Of a stretch of DNA of 64,000 bases, positions 1-11,925 are shown one piece after another. The notes beneath the pieces are model-generated. The model saw only the letters and a list, made by a program, of their open reading frames with translations. It made no database searches and was not told the origin of the DNA. The stretch is from assembly GCF_020215665.1 (NCBI RefSeq), contig NZ_CP084061.1, forward strand, positions 2,884,001 through 2,948,000. The letters run 5' to 3'. Every line of letters starts with the position of its first letter. The first letter of the stretch is position 1. A program made the translations under genes and the position numbers. The stretch is from Blautia parvula (GTDB lineage Bacteria > Bacillota > Clostridia > Lachnospirales > Lachnospiraceae).

Positions 1-272
1 ATTACCATGGATAAAAAAGCAATACAGATACTGTTCTTCAGGGAAGACAGGAATTCTGCATCCTGGAAGTTCTTGATCCAGGGCTCTAAGGTAAAATTGT
101 GCGGATAATATGTCACAAGTTTGCCGAACGATTCCGCATCTGATTTAAAGGACATTGCAAGAATCCAGTAAATCGGAAACAGGAACAGAATGGCAACAAT
201 AACTGCGATAACACAGTTGATCAAATTTCTTCTTTTTTCTTTGGAGCTTGTTATTTTCACTTTTCCTGCCAT
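1..272 (-). CDS. Carbohydrate ABC transporter permease, MalG-like (partial)
   Basis: N-terminal 90 residues of an inner-membrane permease for sugar uptake; the rest lies beyond the window edge. Read on the minus strand it starts MAGKVKITSSKEKRRN, then a hydrophobic first membrane segment (about residues 17-40, ending LFPIYWILAMSFK), then a loop with FGKLVTYYP and FTLEPWIKNF, the pattern typical of the MalG/UgpE side of CUT1 importers. The ATG is only one base past the stop of the MalF-like permease gene, so the two are translationally coupled. It should pair with that permease to form the membrane channel. The ATPase is not in view; CUT1 systems often share one encoded elsewhere (family knowledge). 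Confidence 0.85.
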   Translation of the reverse strand, partial: MAGKVKITSSKEKRRNLINCVIAVIVAILFLFPIYWILAMSFKSDAESFGKLVTYYPHNFTLEPWIKNFQDAEFLSSLKNSICIAFLSMV

Positions 273-273
273 T

Positions 274-1176
274 CTAATCATCCTCCTTTGATATGAGACG
301 CAAGTAGAATAGTCCGACAATGAACAGGCATGCGAACAAGATGATCGCCGCTGTAGAACCTAAGGAGAATTCATACTGTTTGAAGGACAATGTATAAGCG
401 TAAGTACCAAGAACATCAGTAGAGTTCAGAGGACCGCCGCTTGTCATAACAAACATCAAATCGAATGCTTTGAAGGTATAAATAAAACCTAACATAAGCA
501 CAGACAAAATAGCCGGTTTCATAAGCGGAAGTGTGATATAGAGGAATCGCTGGAACGGATTAGCACCGTCAACCTCCGCACTCTCATAAATCTCCGTGGA
601 AATCCCTGTCAGGCCGGAAGTCAGCAGCAGCATATTGAACGGAATTCCAACCCAGCAGTTCACTGCAATGATCGCGATCATAGCTGTACTTCCGTTCAGC
701 AGCCATTCCACCGGAGCGTTGATCAGCCCAATCTTCATAAACAGGTCATTGATCACACCACTGGATACATCGAACATATTCTTGCCCAGCAAAGCCGTAA
801 CAGACATGGGCATCATATAACCTACCAAGATCATACCACGGATGGGTCCGGCAAGTGTAAACTTCTTTGAGAAAAACAGTGCAAATATAAATCCTATAGT
901 AAACTGTACAACCAAACATCCAATGGTAAATATAAATGTATTTTTAAATACCATCAAAAATGTTTCATTGTGGAATAACTCTATGTAGTTGGACAAACCT
1001 ACAAAGACATCGGTTCCGCCTTTGAACGTTTTAACATTTACATTCCTGAAACTGAGCACAAAGTTATAAATCAGCGGATACCCAAGAACCACCAGCATAT
1101 AAATGAATCCTGGAAGGATAAAGGTATAGCCTTCTCTTCTTTTTTTTGCCGCCATCGACATTTTCATGGATTTCAC
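274..1176 (-). CDS. Carbohydrate ABC transporter permease, MalF-like
   Basis: 300-residue polytopic permease of the CUT1 (binding-protein-dependent sugar) family. About six membrane segments are visible. The EAA loop that contacts the ATPase is near residues 198-222 (ESAEVDGANPFQRF followed by ITLPLMKP). The N-terminus has several in-frame Met codons; the first is favoured because AGAGGGG lies about 6 bases upstream. It sits between the solute-binding lipoprotein and the MalG-like permease, so the three form one importer. The substrate cannot be read from the sequence; an oligosaccharide or glycoside is typical for this family when next to YesM/YesN regulators. Confidence 0.9.
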   Translation of the reverse strand: MKSMKMSMAAKKRREGYTFILPGFIYMLVVLGYPLIYNFVLSFRNVNVKTFKGGTDVFVGLSNYIELFHNETFLMVFKNTFIFTIGCLVVQFTIGFIFALFFSKKFTLAGPIRGMILVGYMMPMSVTALLGKNMFDVSSGVINDLFMKIGLINAPVEWLLNGSTAMIAIIAVNCWVGIPFNMLLLTSGLTGISTEIYESAEVDGANPFQRFLYITLPLMKPAILSVLMLGFIYTFKAFDLMFVMTSGGPLNSTDVLGTYAYTLSFKQYEFSLGSTAAIILFACLFIVGLFYLRLISKEDD

Positions 1177-1202
1177 CCCTCTTCCAAATTCCTATCTGTT
1201 TC

Positions 1203-1248
1203 TTTTAAAAAGGTTTAAGATGTATCGCCGGGATACACCTTAAACCTT
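1203..1248 (-). terminator. Intercistronic hairpin/attenuator between binding protein and permease genes
   Basis: Inverted repeat with outer arms AAGGTTTAAG (1210-1219) and CTTAAACCTT (1239-1248) and inner arms TGTATC/GATACA, separated by one mismatch. On the minus strand it is followed by TTTTTAAAAG. It looks like a Rho-independent terminator that would be partly read through. That would leave the binding-protein mRNA in excess over the permease mRNA, as is common in importer operons (inference). Confidence 0.65.
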
Positions 1249-1280
1249 GTTTTACAGTCAGCATCCAGACTTATTCTGTA

Positions 1281-2672
1281 TTACTTCTGTACTGCAATAG
1301 GTGTTTCTTCCAAAATAGGTGAAATCGTTGCCTGGGCTTCTTTCAAAGCTTCTGCCGGGTCTTTGTCACCCAGTAAAGCTGCCTGCTCTGCTTTGTACAG
1401 GGCTTCGGAAATGGTCGGCCAGGACTCGTGAGGTCCCCTTGCTACTGCAAATTCCATGGAATCGTTGAATACTTTGTATCTTTCATCTGCTGTCCAGAAG
1501 TCTTTCAGTTCAACTGCATCTGCACGAACCGGTAATTTTCCTGCGATTTCACACCAGTCTGCCGTGTTCTGTGCGGACTGCATATATTTCAGGAATTCTG
1601 CACACTCTTCTACATTTTCAGAACCGCTGCATACACCGAAGTTTTCGCCGCCGATAACGGTTGCCTGCTGCTCGCCTTTTGGCATTGGAGTATATTTGTA
1701 TTCCCATGTTACATCGTCTTTATTATCGGTATCTAATGTAGCAATCTGCCATGTACCGGATTCCAGCATTGCCGCTTTACCTGCGATCCAGGCATTGTAA
1801 GCATCGCCCTGTCCCCAGTTTACAGCTTCTTTACTCATATATCCGTCTTTTACCAGATCACTTAAGAATGTCAGCGCATTTACTGCCTTGTCACTGGAAA
1901 CATCTGTGATGTCTGCTCCTGCTCCATACAGCCACGGAATGAACTGGAAGGTTCCCTCTTCATTGGCGATTGCTGACATGGCAAATCCATAGACACCATT
2001 TGCCTCATCTGTGGTCTTCTCGCATGCTTCTTTGAATTCATCCCATGTTGTCGGCGGATTTTCAATTCCTGCAGCTTTTAAAAGGTCCATGTTGCAGAGT
2101 AATGCCAGACAGTTTGAGTTGTTCGGCAGTCCGTAGTATTTGCCGTCAGCATCCATACAACTGCTCAGAGGTCCTTCATAGAACTGGTCCAGATCAGACC
2201 ATCCCTCCAGATATTCGGTGATGTCCGCAAATACTCCCAAAGAAATGTAGGAAGCCATATCCGGTGAATCTACCATACCGATGTCAGGAAGCTCTCCTGA
2301 TACAGCACCGATCGTATACTGTTTCATCAATTCATCACGTGATACAAAAGTAGGTACAATGTAGATATCACTCTGCTCTTCGTTGTATTTCTTTACAACT
2401 GCATTTAATGCGTCAGCCTCATGCTCAAAATAATGCCAGAGGGTAACTTCTTTTCCGCCATTGGGCTCACCTATGTCTGCTGCAGTAGCTTTTGTTCCTG
2501 TTTCAGTCTCTGTGGAACCGGTGTCCGCATCATCTGCGGTATCCTCTGTACCGGTATCTGTACTGTCAGTCTTAGTGTCGCTGCCTCCCGAACTGCCGCA
2601 GCCTGCTGTCATGGTCAATACCATCGCAGATGTCATGGTCAGTGCCAATGTCTTAACAACTTTCCTCTTCAT
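1281..2672 (-). CDS. Extracellular solute-binding lipoprotein, family 1 (sugar ABC importer)
   Basis: 463-residue lipoprotein. It has a positively charged, hydrophobic signal peptide and a lipobox ending MTAGC, with Cys25 as the lipid-anchored residue. A Ser/Thr/Asp/Gly-rich linker (about 26-70) precedes the family 1 solute-binding fold that begins near KEVTLWHYFEHEADAL. The length suits CUT1 sugar-binding proteins. RBS AAAGGAGGAAAC lies just upstream of the ATG. It is the first gene of the importer set with its own promoter region, separated from the upstream response regulator by a terminator. It should capture a carbohydrate outside the membrane and deliver it to the two downstream permeases. 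Confidence 0.9.
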   Translation of the reverse strand: MKRKVVKTLALTMTSAMVLTMTAGCGSSGGSDTKTDSTDTGTEDTADDADTGSTETETGTKATAADIGEPNGGKEVTLWHYFEHEADALNAVVKKYNEEQSDIYIVPTFVSRDELMKQYTIGAVSGELPDIGMVDSPDMASYISLGVFADITEYLEGWSDLDQFYEGPLSSCMDADGKYYGLPNNSNCLALLCNMDLLKAAGIENPPTTWDEFKEACEKTTDEANGVYGFAMSAIANEEGTFQFIPWLYGAGADITDVSSDKAVNALTFLSDLVKDGYMSKEAVNWGQGDAYNAWIAGKAAMLESGTWQIATLDTDNKDDVTWEYKYTPMPKGEQQATVIGGENFGVCSGSENVEECAEFLKYMQSAQNTADWCEIAGKLPVRADAVELKDFWTADERYKVFNDSMEFAVARGPHESWPTISEALYKAEQAALLGDKDPAEALKEAQATISPILEETPIAVQK

Positions 2673-2714
2673 TTTGTTTCCTCCTTTTGTTTTTTTGTTT
2701 CTTAGGATGTCCTT

Positions 2715-2720
2715 ATTATA
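2715..2720 (-). promoter_or_regulatory. Probable -10 box of the solute-binding-protein promoter
   Basis: A perfect TATAAT on the minus strand about 45 bases upstream of the ATG. No good -35 hexamer lies 16-18 bases further upstream (the sequence is T-rich with an imperfect TTGAAA at too short a spacing). A weak -35 fits activation by the YesN-type regulator encoded just upstream (inference). The remaining 2730-2870 is AT-rich with no gene. Confidence 0.4.
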
Positions 2721-2872
2721 GCGTTTAAATGATATTTCAAAAACCGCCGCTTTTAAGATTTGGATTAATTTTTTAGGGTATTTTTTTAATATTGGAGTAA
2801 AAAATTAATATTTTTTATTTTTCATTGTATATATTGTACATTTACAGCATATATTGACAGCATTTTATACAC

Positions 2873-2898
2873 AAAAAAGCGAGACACTAACGTCTCGC
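2873..2898 (-). terminator. Terminator overlapping the end of the response-regulator gene
   Basis: Perfect 7-bp stem GCGAGAC (2879-2885) / GTCTCGC (2892-2898) with a 6-base loop, followed on the minus strand by TTTTTTG. The TAG stop codon of the response regulator lies in the loop, so a ribosome ending translation would cover the hairpin. Confidence 0.8.
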
Positions 2899-3624
2899 CT
2901 TTATAAACTCCGTCACATTGACTCCAGTCTCTTCTTTGAAGCATTTGTTAAAATACTTGGGATCTGAAAATCCCACACTATACAGTACCTCGTCCTTAGA
3001 AATTTCCCCTTCCAGCAAAAGTTCCTGGGCTTTCTCAATCCGGTATCTCCGAAGGAACCTGGAAAAATTCTCTCCCACATCTCTGCTGAACAGATAACTG
3101 AAATATTCCGCACTGACACCCAGGTCTGCAGCCAGATCTTTCTGTGAAATTTTAGATGCATAAGAGCATTCTATAATATGCATTGCCTTTAAAATAAGCG
3201 GATGCGCATTGGGATATCTGCTTTTTAAATCCCTGTTCTCTTTATCCCAGACCACACTGTTGTGCTCCTCCAGTCTGTGTATAATATCCTCAATGTCCTC
3301 AGGGACCAGAGGCTTCACCAGATAATCCGTGACCCCAAGAGAGATGGCCTGCCTGGCCAGTTCAAATTCCTCATACGCGCTGATGATCACAAACTTAGTC
3401 TTCATATCCTGAGCTCTTGCTGCTCTAATCAGAGAGATTCCATCCATATAGGGCATTTTAATATCAGTAAAGACCACATCAGGCTCTAATAGCTTCATGA
3501 GTTCAAATGCCTCTTTTCCGTCCGCCGCCTCACCCACGACCTCATGCTTATCCGAAGCCATCATGATCAGATTTCTGAGTCCTCTGCTGGCCCTCTTCTC
3601 ATCTTCTGCTATAAGTATTCTCAC
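2887..3624 (-). CDS. Response regulator, receiver plus AraC-type HTH (YesN-like)
   Basis: 245-residue cytoplasmic transcription factor. The receiver domain (about 1-120) keeps the acidic pocket (E7, D8), phospho-acceptor D54 (VFTDIKMP), S82 and K104 (YLVKP). A C-terminal AraC double HTH occupies about residues 140-243. I chose the GTG at 3624 rather than the upstream in-frame ATG at 3645: AGGAGGAGG sits directly upstream of it, the receiver fold starts right there (VRILIAEDE), and GTG overlaps the kinase stop (GTGA). It should be phosphorylated by the coupled sensor kinase and activate the sugar importer downstream. Confidence 0.9.
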   Translation of the reverse strand: MRILIAEDEKRASRGLRNLIMMASDKHEVVGEAADGKEAFELMKLLEPDVVFTDIKMPYMDGISLIRAARAQDMKTKFVIISAYEEFELARQAISLGVTDYLVKPLVPEDIEDIIHRLEEHNSVVWDKENRDLKSRYPNAHPLILKAMHIIECSYASKISQKDLAADLGVSAEYFSYLFSRDVGENFSRFLRRYRIEKAQELLLEGEISKDEVLYSVGFSDPKYFNKCFKEETGVNVTEFIKARR

Positions 3625-5459
3625 ACTAATTCCTCCTCCTGGCATATCTCACTCTGTTTTTTCAACTCTGATTCCGGGATTGGAATCCAGAATATAAAGG
3701 AGGTTCCTGAATCCAGATTTGTCTGCATTTGGATATCCAGATTTTCTCCATAATACATACGCATTCTTGTAACAACATTTAATATTCCTATCCCTACCTT
3801 CTGACGCTGCAGCACAGGTGCCATTCCTTTTGACTCCAGGATATTTTTTATTACCTTTTCAGTTTCAGAATCTATTCCGCTTCCATTATCTTTTATCTCT
3901 ATTCTTAAGCGGCCTTTTTCCTCTGAAACAGTGATCTTCACCATTCCCCCCTCATGTCTTCCCTCAAACCCATGAAGGATGGAATTTTCTACAAATGGCT
4001 GGAACATCAGCTTACAGCATGGCCAATAACCGTATTCCTCTTCAAAATCAATAGAATAATCAAATACATTCTCAAATCTTGTCTTCTGCAGATAAAGATA
4101 CTGGTCAATCCAGGCTATCTCCTGATACAGATATACATCCTGGCATTTCTGGTCAAAGGTATAGCGTAGTATGTTGGAAAGCTTTTTGATCAGCACAGAT
4201 ACCTGACGATTTCCCGCCTCTATAGCTTCATAGTTGATCGTACCCAGTGTATTACATATGAAATGTGCATTGATCTGGGATTCCAGGGCCTCCCGCTCTG
4301 CCTGATGCTGGCGCTCAATGGACGCCAGTGTCTCCTCATGCTGTCGTTTCATGGCAAGATTTTTCTCTTCCAGTGCTTCGATCATTCTATTGTACTCATC
4401 CGCAAGCTGCCAGATTTCATGTTTTCCTTCTATGGAAATCTTACTGTGGAAATTTCCTTTTTTCACTGTCTTAATAGACTCTGAAATCTTTGTCACAGGC
4501 TTGAGAAGATAACGCATGAAAAAAACAGTCAGAAATATGTAGGCCGCCAGAATCAGAATATAGATGATGACACCCCTGTTGTAAATCTGGTCCACATGCT
4601 CCTGCATTTTATGCTCATCCATCAAAATATTCATAGTCCAGCCAAAATAGCCCAACTCACGGCTGATCACCTGTATCTCATCATCACGCACCAGGCTGTC
4701 CTCTGCGGTACCGATATATTTATCCATATTATGGTAGAGAATCTGTCCGTTCTCATCTGCGATGTAGCCCTGCGCATATTTAACTTTTGGTATCTCCACT
4801 GTGTTTAAAAATTCTTTAAAGACATCCATATTATAGCTGACGATCAGAACATTTTTCACTTTTTTAAGCCCGGTCCTGTTGCCGATCAAAGGATATGCCA
4901 CGTGAAAAAGGCGCAGGTCAGAATCCTGCGGATGCACACTTGGCTCTGTGGATGCCATGTACAGGGGAATATAATAGTTATTCGTATTGTTCATGACCTC
5001 CTGAAACATTTCACGCAGATACTTATCGTTGTCATCATCCCACATAGCCCCGTCGGAACGCTTATAACGGTCATACTGGCACATCAGGCCATCCTCACCC
5101 ACAATGGCTACGGCAACTGTATTCTTAATATAATCATAGTCTGACAGGGTATTATATAATGCACTATATCCATTGCTGTCATAAAAAGATTGGACTTTAT
5201 TATATATATCCGCAGATACCACCATCTCACTGCCAAAATTTATATGCTCTTTAATAGAATAATTCACATTTTTCTGAACAGATACCAATACTGCATTCTC
5301 TGTTTCAAAGCTTTGTTCCACAAGATAGTTCAGGTACTCATTTTTCAGATATCCCTGAAAAACCAGTGCCATCACCAGAACCGCCAGCGTGAACACAAGA
5401 ACAAAAGAAGAAACGATATGCTCTTCAAAATATGTCTTTATCTTTCTGTATATACGCAT
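3621..5459 (-). CDS. Sensor histidine kinase, YesM-like (HPK7 family)
   Basis: 612-residue membrane kinase. TM1 is about residues 17-37, followed by a large extracellular sensor region (about 38-294, dCACHE-like size). TM2 is about 295-317, then HAMP, a coiled-coil linker rich in Gln/Glu/Lys (365-395), and a His_kinase domain. The phospho-accepting histidine is H399 in NAHFICNTL, where most relatives have NPHFLYNTL. The ATPase has the N-box QPFVENSILHG (487-497) and DNGSGI (524-529). It overlaps the response-regulator gene by 4 bases. It probably senses an extracellular sugar, directly or through the binding protein, and controls the ABC importer (inference from family and context). Confidence 0.9.
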   Translation of the reverse strand: MRIYRKIKTYFEEHIVSSFVLVFTLAVLVMALVFQGYLKNEYLNYLVEQSFETENAVLVSVQKNVNYSIKEHINFGSEMVVSADIYNKVQSFYDSNGYSALYNTLSDYDYIKNTVAVAIVGEDGLMCQYDRYKRSDGAMWDDDNDKYLREMFQEVMNNTNNYYIPLYMASTEPSVHPQDSDLRLFHVAYPLIGNRTGLKKVKNVLIVSYNMDVFKEFLNTVEIPKVKYAQGYIADENGQILYHNMDKYIGTAEDSLVRDDEIQVISRELGYFGWTMNILMDEHKMQEHVDQIYNRGVIIYILILAAYIFLTVFFMRYLLKPVTKISESIKTVKKGNFHSKISIEGKHEIWQLADEYNRMIEALEEKNLAMKRQHEETLASIERQHQAEREALESQINAHFICNTLGTINYEAIEAGNRQVSVLIKKLSNILRYTFDQKCQDVYLYQEIAWIDQYLYLQKTRFENVFDYSIDFEEEYGYWPCCKLMFQPFVENSILHGFEGRHEGGMVKITVSEEKGRLRIEIKDNGSGIDSETEKVIKNILESKGMAPVLQRQKVGIGILNVVTRMRMYYGENLDIQMQTNLDSGTSFIFWIPIPESELKKQSEICQEEELV

Positions 5460-5535
5460 CGAATCCCCCCTTTTCTTTTTACAGCCATACCGTTAGTGCG
5501 TTCACACCCTGGTGGCTCCTTAAGACCAAACGATG

Positions 5536-6270
5536 TTACCCTTCCGCCGCCTTCACTTCCTCAGCCACCACCTGGATCTGCCCGTCCACATCCTTTTTAA
5601 ACTGCTCCCAGGCATCGGGGTGGTCCACAAAGTATTTGGGGCAGATTTTCTCTGTCACATCGTAGTGGCGGATCACATCACTGCTCTTTAAATCAAAACG
5701 GTAGCAGAGCCATCCAACCAGCTTCACAAGGGAGTCATAGGTTGCCTGGGTAAATTCGCCGGTCTCATCCTTGTGGCAGCACTCGATGGACAAGGTGTCG
5801 TCATTGCGGGAATTGGAGGCATAGGCAATCTCTGAACTGGGAATACACTGGACGATCTCGCCCTCGATTCCTATGACGAAATGGCTGCTCACTTTTGTCT
5901 CGTGGCTGTCCTTCAGGCCCTCAAAATAGTTTCTGTTTTCCGCTGCCGTGCTTCCCGGATTGGCGGTATAATGCACCACAACGCCTTTTATTTTCTTCAG
6001 AGGGATACCTGGCCTGGAATACTCGTTTACATCCAGCAGGTTCACGTCAAAAGGCGGCGCGCCGATAAAACTGCCGTTCTCCTGGGTGACCTGGGCCTGC
6101 AGTTTTTCCAGTTTGGCCTCCTGTATCTTTCCTGTCATTATTTTTATAACCCCTATTGCGAAAATGATTCCCAGCAAGACCAGGCCGAAAAGCATGAGCC
6201 TTCTGTTTCTCTGTTTCCTTCTGTTTATCCTTCTGTAATCCCTTCTGGTATTTCCTCTCCTTTGTCCCAT
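5536..6270 (-). CDS. N-acetylmuramoyl-L-alanine amidase, membrane-anchored (Amidase_2)
   Basis: 244 residues from the ATG at 6270, chosen over the ORF start at 6330 because GGGGAG lies 8 bases upstream and the reading begins with a typical Arg/Lys-rich anchor. A basic N-terminus (about 22 residues) is followed by one membrane segment (about 25-44), then the amidase_2 fold. Likely zinc ligands are H100 (GVVVHYTANPG), H202 (IRHYDV) and C210 (KICPKYF); K212 is the conserved neighbour. The enzyme should cut the amide bond between MurNAc and the stem peptide outside the membrane, in wall turnover or sporulation/germination. It stands alone between guaB and the kinase gene. Confidence 0.85.
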   Translation of the reverse strand: MGQRRGNTRRDYRRINRRKQRNRRLMLFGLVLLGIIFAIGVIKIMTGKIQEAKLEKLQAQVTQENGSFIGAPPFDVNLLDVNEYSRPGIPLKKIKGVVVHYTANPGSTAAENRNYFEGLKDSHETKVSSHFVIGIEGEIVQCIPSSEIAYASNSRNDDTLSIECCHKDETGEFTQATYDSLVKLVGWLCYRFDLKSSDVIRHYDVTEKICPKYFVDHPDAWEQFKKDVDGQIQVVAEEVKAAEG

Positions 6271-6324
6271 AAGCGTTTCTCCCCATTTATGTACATTTCC
6301 TGTATCACAGGCTTCCCCTTTATA

Positions 6325-6357
6325 AGACAAAAGGCTGTTGCCACTTTAGCAACAGCC
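6325..6357 (-). terminator. Rho-independent terminator of guaB
   Basis: Perfect 9-bp stem GGCTGTTGC (6333-6341) / GCAACAGCC (6349-6357) with a 7-base loop, followed on the minus strand by TTTTGTCTTAT. It lies 46 bases past the guaB stop codon. Confidence 0.85.
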
Positions 6358-6402
6358 TCTGTTCTTGTATCGATAGGAGATACACAATGCCTGTGCTTCC
6401 TA

Positions 6403-7878
<1,476 letters not shown>

Positions 7879-7890
7879 TTATAGTAAAAT

Positions 7891-7919
7891 AATATAACAA
7901 ATTACGACAAACCTGTCAA
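7891..7919 (-). promoter_or_regulatory. guaB sigma-A promoter
   Basis: Consensus -35 TTGACA (7914-7919) and -10 TATATT (7891-7896) with 17-base spacing. The -35 overlaps the TGA stop of the upstream membrane-protein gene. Confidence 0.8.
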
Positions 7920-8419
7920 TCCGTAAAAACTTTTCTCGGACAGCTTTTTTCAATATTTTTGATCAATTCCATGTCCGGCTCGATCAGCACTTTACAAACC
8001 TCTTTGTCGTCCGGGATGATCATGGCATAAATATTATGAGATGGATTTCCGGATGAAAAATCAAAAACCTTCATATTTTTATTATGATTCTGGTAGTCCA
8101 GACGATGTGACTTGAGGGGTGCCATAATTTCCATCTTGGAAAGGTCCAGGCTCTTTATTCTCTTTCTCTTTGCCTTGGAAGCGATCCTGTCAATGTCCAG
8201 TTCTCCATTCACATAGAGATATTCAAATTCCAGATCCAGGTTCGGCAGCAGAAAATAGGCAGCCACTCCCAGAACCACAGCTACAACCAGGGCAATCGGT
8301 GTAAATAAAATACCGGCAACTGCAGCCAGTACGATCAATGCGATAACCAGTACCTTGATTGCCTTCTCCTTCATCGTCTGCTCCTTTTTCACGAGCAGCT
8401 CTGAGTACGCGTCGTTCAT
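7916..8419 (-). CDS. Conserved small membrane protein (DUF6106-like)
   Basis: 167 residues. A short cytoplasmic start (YSELLVKKEQTMKEK) is followed by two closely spaced hydrophobic segments (about 19-38 and 41-60), then a soluble mixed alpha/beta region with no catalytic motif I recognise. It resembles the DUF6106 proteins common in Lachnospiraceae, from memory of the family. RBS AAGGAGG precedes the ATG. It lies between groEL and guaB but has a terminator upstream and a separate promoter downstream, so it is not in their operons. Function unknown. Confidence 0.7.
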   Translation of the reverse strand: MNDAYSELLVKKEQTMKEKAIKVLVIALIVLAAVAGILFTPIALVVAVVLGVAAYFLLPNLDLEFEYLYVNGELDIDRIASKAKRKRIKSLDLSKMEIMAPLKSHRLDYQNHNKNMKVFDFSSGNPSHNIYAMIIPDDKEVCKVLIEPDMELIKNIEKSCPRKVFTD

Positions 8420-8464
8420 GTTTTCCTCCTTTAGTATCAGCTTTTGCTTATAAGTCTATCACAA

Positions 8465-8494
8465 AGAAATGCCGGTGTCCATATGACACCGGCA
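8465..8494 (-). terminator. groESL terminator
   Basis: Perfect 10-bp stem TGCCGGTGTC (8470-8479) / GACACCGGCA (8485-8494), loop CATAT, followed on the minus strand by ATTTCTTTG. It lies 28 bases past the groEL stop. Confidence 0.8.
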
Positions 8495-8521
8495 TAAGAA
8501 ATGTGAAATTTCTATTATATA

Positions 8522-10201
<1,680 letters not shown>

Positions 10202-10238
10202 TCATGTTAATAGAGTTTCCGTAAAATCAGCTTCTGCT

Positions 10239-10258
10239 GCTGTCTCTTCGCCGACAGC
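10239..10258 (-). other. Hairpin in the groES-groEL intercistronic region
   Basis: GCTGTC (10239-10244) / GACAGC (10253-10258) with an 8-base loop, just past the groES stop. It has no T-tract, so it is more likely an mRNA stability or processing element than a terminator. Confidence 0.35.
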
Positions 10259-10264
10259 TTCCTG

Positions 10265-10564
<300 letters not shown>

Positions 10565-10584
10565 TTAGAATTCTCTGCTTGTTA

Positions 10585-10611
10585 TTAGCACTCATTTGAT
10601 TCGAGTGCTAA
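10585..10611 (-). promoter_or_regulatory. CIRCE operator of groESL (HrcA-binding)
   Basis: TTAGCACTC (10585-10593), nine bases, GAGTGCTAA (10603-10611): a perfect match to the CIRCE consensus. The repressor HrcA is encoded in this window at 42.5-43.5 kb, with a second CIRCE in front of its own operon. Confidence 0.97.
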
Positions 10612-10622
10612 CCGTTAGTCAT

Positions 10623-10651
10623 ATATTAGTGAATCTGCCGCATTTCTGCAA
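10623..10651 (-). promoter_or_regulatory. groESL sigma-A promoter
   Basis: -35 TTGCAG (10646-10651), 17 bases, -10 TAATAT (10623-10628), placed so that CIRCE covers the transcription start. Both boxes match four of six consensus positions. From 10652 to 10870 I see only AT-rich DNA without a gene. Confidence 0.55.
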
Positions 10652-10870
10652 CTTCTTTCATCTCCAATTAATTGAGTTAATACTAATTATTTCTCATTTT
10701 TTCTCTTGTATTCTCGTTTTATCTCATCTTTTTAATTTTCATTGAATTTTATATTTATTTTAGAATCTTTATATTTCCGCATGAAAACCAGGTTCCGGGC
10801 CATCCCATAGCAAAAGTTTAGCCCAAATCTGCTGACCGCATACAGTATTTTCCGTAAAAATATAAAAACC

Positions 10871-10919
10871 CAAAGAAAACCGGAGGTTATTTCCTACTAT
10901 ATGAATAACCTCCGGTTTT
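10871..10919 (-). terminator. codY terminator
   Basis: Perfect 16-bp inverted repeat: AAAACCGGAGGTTATT at 10876-10891 and its complement at 10904-10919, with a 12-base loop. It is followed by TTTCTTTGGG on the minus strand and lies 13 bases past the codY stop. Confidence 0.9.
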
Positions 10920-10931
10920 CTTTCCATGCAT

Positions 10932-11723
10932 TTACTGTTTTTTCACCAGTTTGCGTTTCTTGATCTCTTCCAATTCATCAAAGATCACTTCATTGAGCAC
11001 TTTGATATAGGTTCCTTTCATGCCTGAGGACCTGGACTCAATAACGCCGGCACTCTCAAATTTTCTCAGCGCATTGACGATCACGGAACGTGTGATTCCC
11101 ACTCTGTCTGCAATCTTACTGGCAACCAGAATTCCTTCGTCCCCGTCCAGCTCATCAAAAATATGGATGATCGCTTCCAATTCTGAGAAAGAAAGCGTAT
11201 TGAACGCAGATTTCACAACCTGGATCTTCCGGTTCTCCTCTGCATTCTCCTCATGTACAGAACGCATCATTTCCAGCCCAACCACTGTTGTTCCATATTC
11301 ACTTACAATAATATCCTCAATATCATACCCTTTCTGATCCCTGTACATAAAAAGGGTACCCAGTCTCTCGCCGGCAATATCAATGGGGCTGATGATCGCC
11401 ATATACTTACTGATGTTCTCGCCTTCAAATCCCAGTGTCTGGAGATTCACGTTCTCCTTTGTTGACAGCACGCCCAGCAGACGTTCATTGAGCAGTTTAT
11501 CAATATATCCTCCCACTTCACTGTCAATCAATTCCGTAATCTCCTCCACGCCCGGACAGGTACCTACACCAAGCACCTTTCCTTTCCGGCTGATAACCAG
11601 GATATTAGAATCCAAAGTCTCCACCATCACCTCACAAATGTCGTTGAACAGCACCTTAGAAGAATTGTTGTTATGAAGCAGTTTGTTAATCTTTCTGGTT
11701 TTATCCAATAACTGTACGCTCAT
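10932..11723 (-). CDS. codY: GTP-sensing pleiotropic repressor CodY
   Basis: 263 residues. An N-terminal GAF-like ligand domain (about 1-155) would bind branched-chain amino acids. The C-terminal winged HTH contains SKIADRVGITRSVIVNAL (about 202-219). In Firmicutes CodY with GTP and Ile/Leu/Val represses nutrient-acquisition genes. RBS AAAGGAGG precedes the ATG. It is monocistronic, with its own terminator. Confidence 0.95.
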   Translation of the reverse strand: MSVQLLDKTRKINKLLHNNNSSKVLFNDICEVMVETLDSNILVISRKGKVLGVGTCPGVEEITELIDSEVGGYIDKLLNERLLGVLSTKENVNLQTLGFEGENISKYMAIISPIDIAGERLGTLFMYRDQKGYDIEDIIVSEYGTTVVGLEMMRSVHEENAEENRKIQVVKSAFNTLSFSELEAIIHIFDELDGDEGILVASKIADRVGITRSVIVNALRKFESAGVIESRSSGMKGTYIKVLNEVIFDELEEIKKRKLVKKQ

Positions 11724-11790
11724 AGCGACCTCCTTTCACTCTATTCCTACAGAATATAACCGCTAATTTCTATTCTCTATATCCTTTTTT

Positions 11791-11819
11791 ATTTTAACAC
11801 ACAATTATTCTGAAATCAA
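11791..11819 (-). promoter_or_regulatory. codY promoter with overlapping CodY-like box
   Basis: -35 TTGATT (11814-11819), 17 bases, -10 TAAAAT (11791-11796). The segment TGATTTCAGAATAATT, starting in the -35, matches about 10 of 15 positions of the CodY motif AATTTTCWGAAAATT, which suggests weak autoregulation (inference). Confidence 0.5.
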
Positions 11820-11925
11820 TGCATGATTTTTTTATTTTCTGTCTATTTATCTCTTTCCCACAAACTTAACTTTCAAAACAATTGAAATTTCCCAGACTTC
11901 CCTTACTTTCCCCGTCTGTCAGATA

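Noticed and set aside
5190-5600. 136-codon plus-strand frame opposite the histidine kinase
   Set aside because: It is antisense to a well-supported kinase and to the end of the amidase gene, with no domain or start signal.
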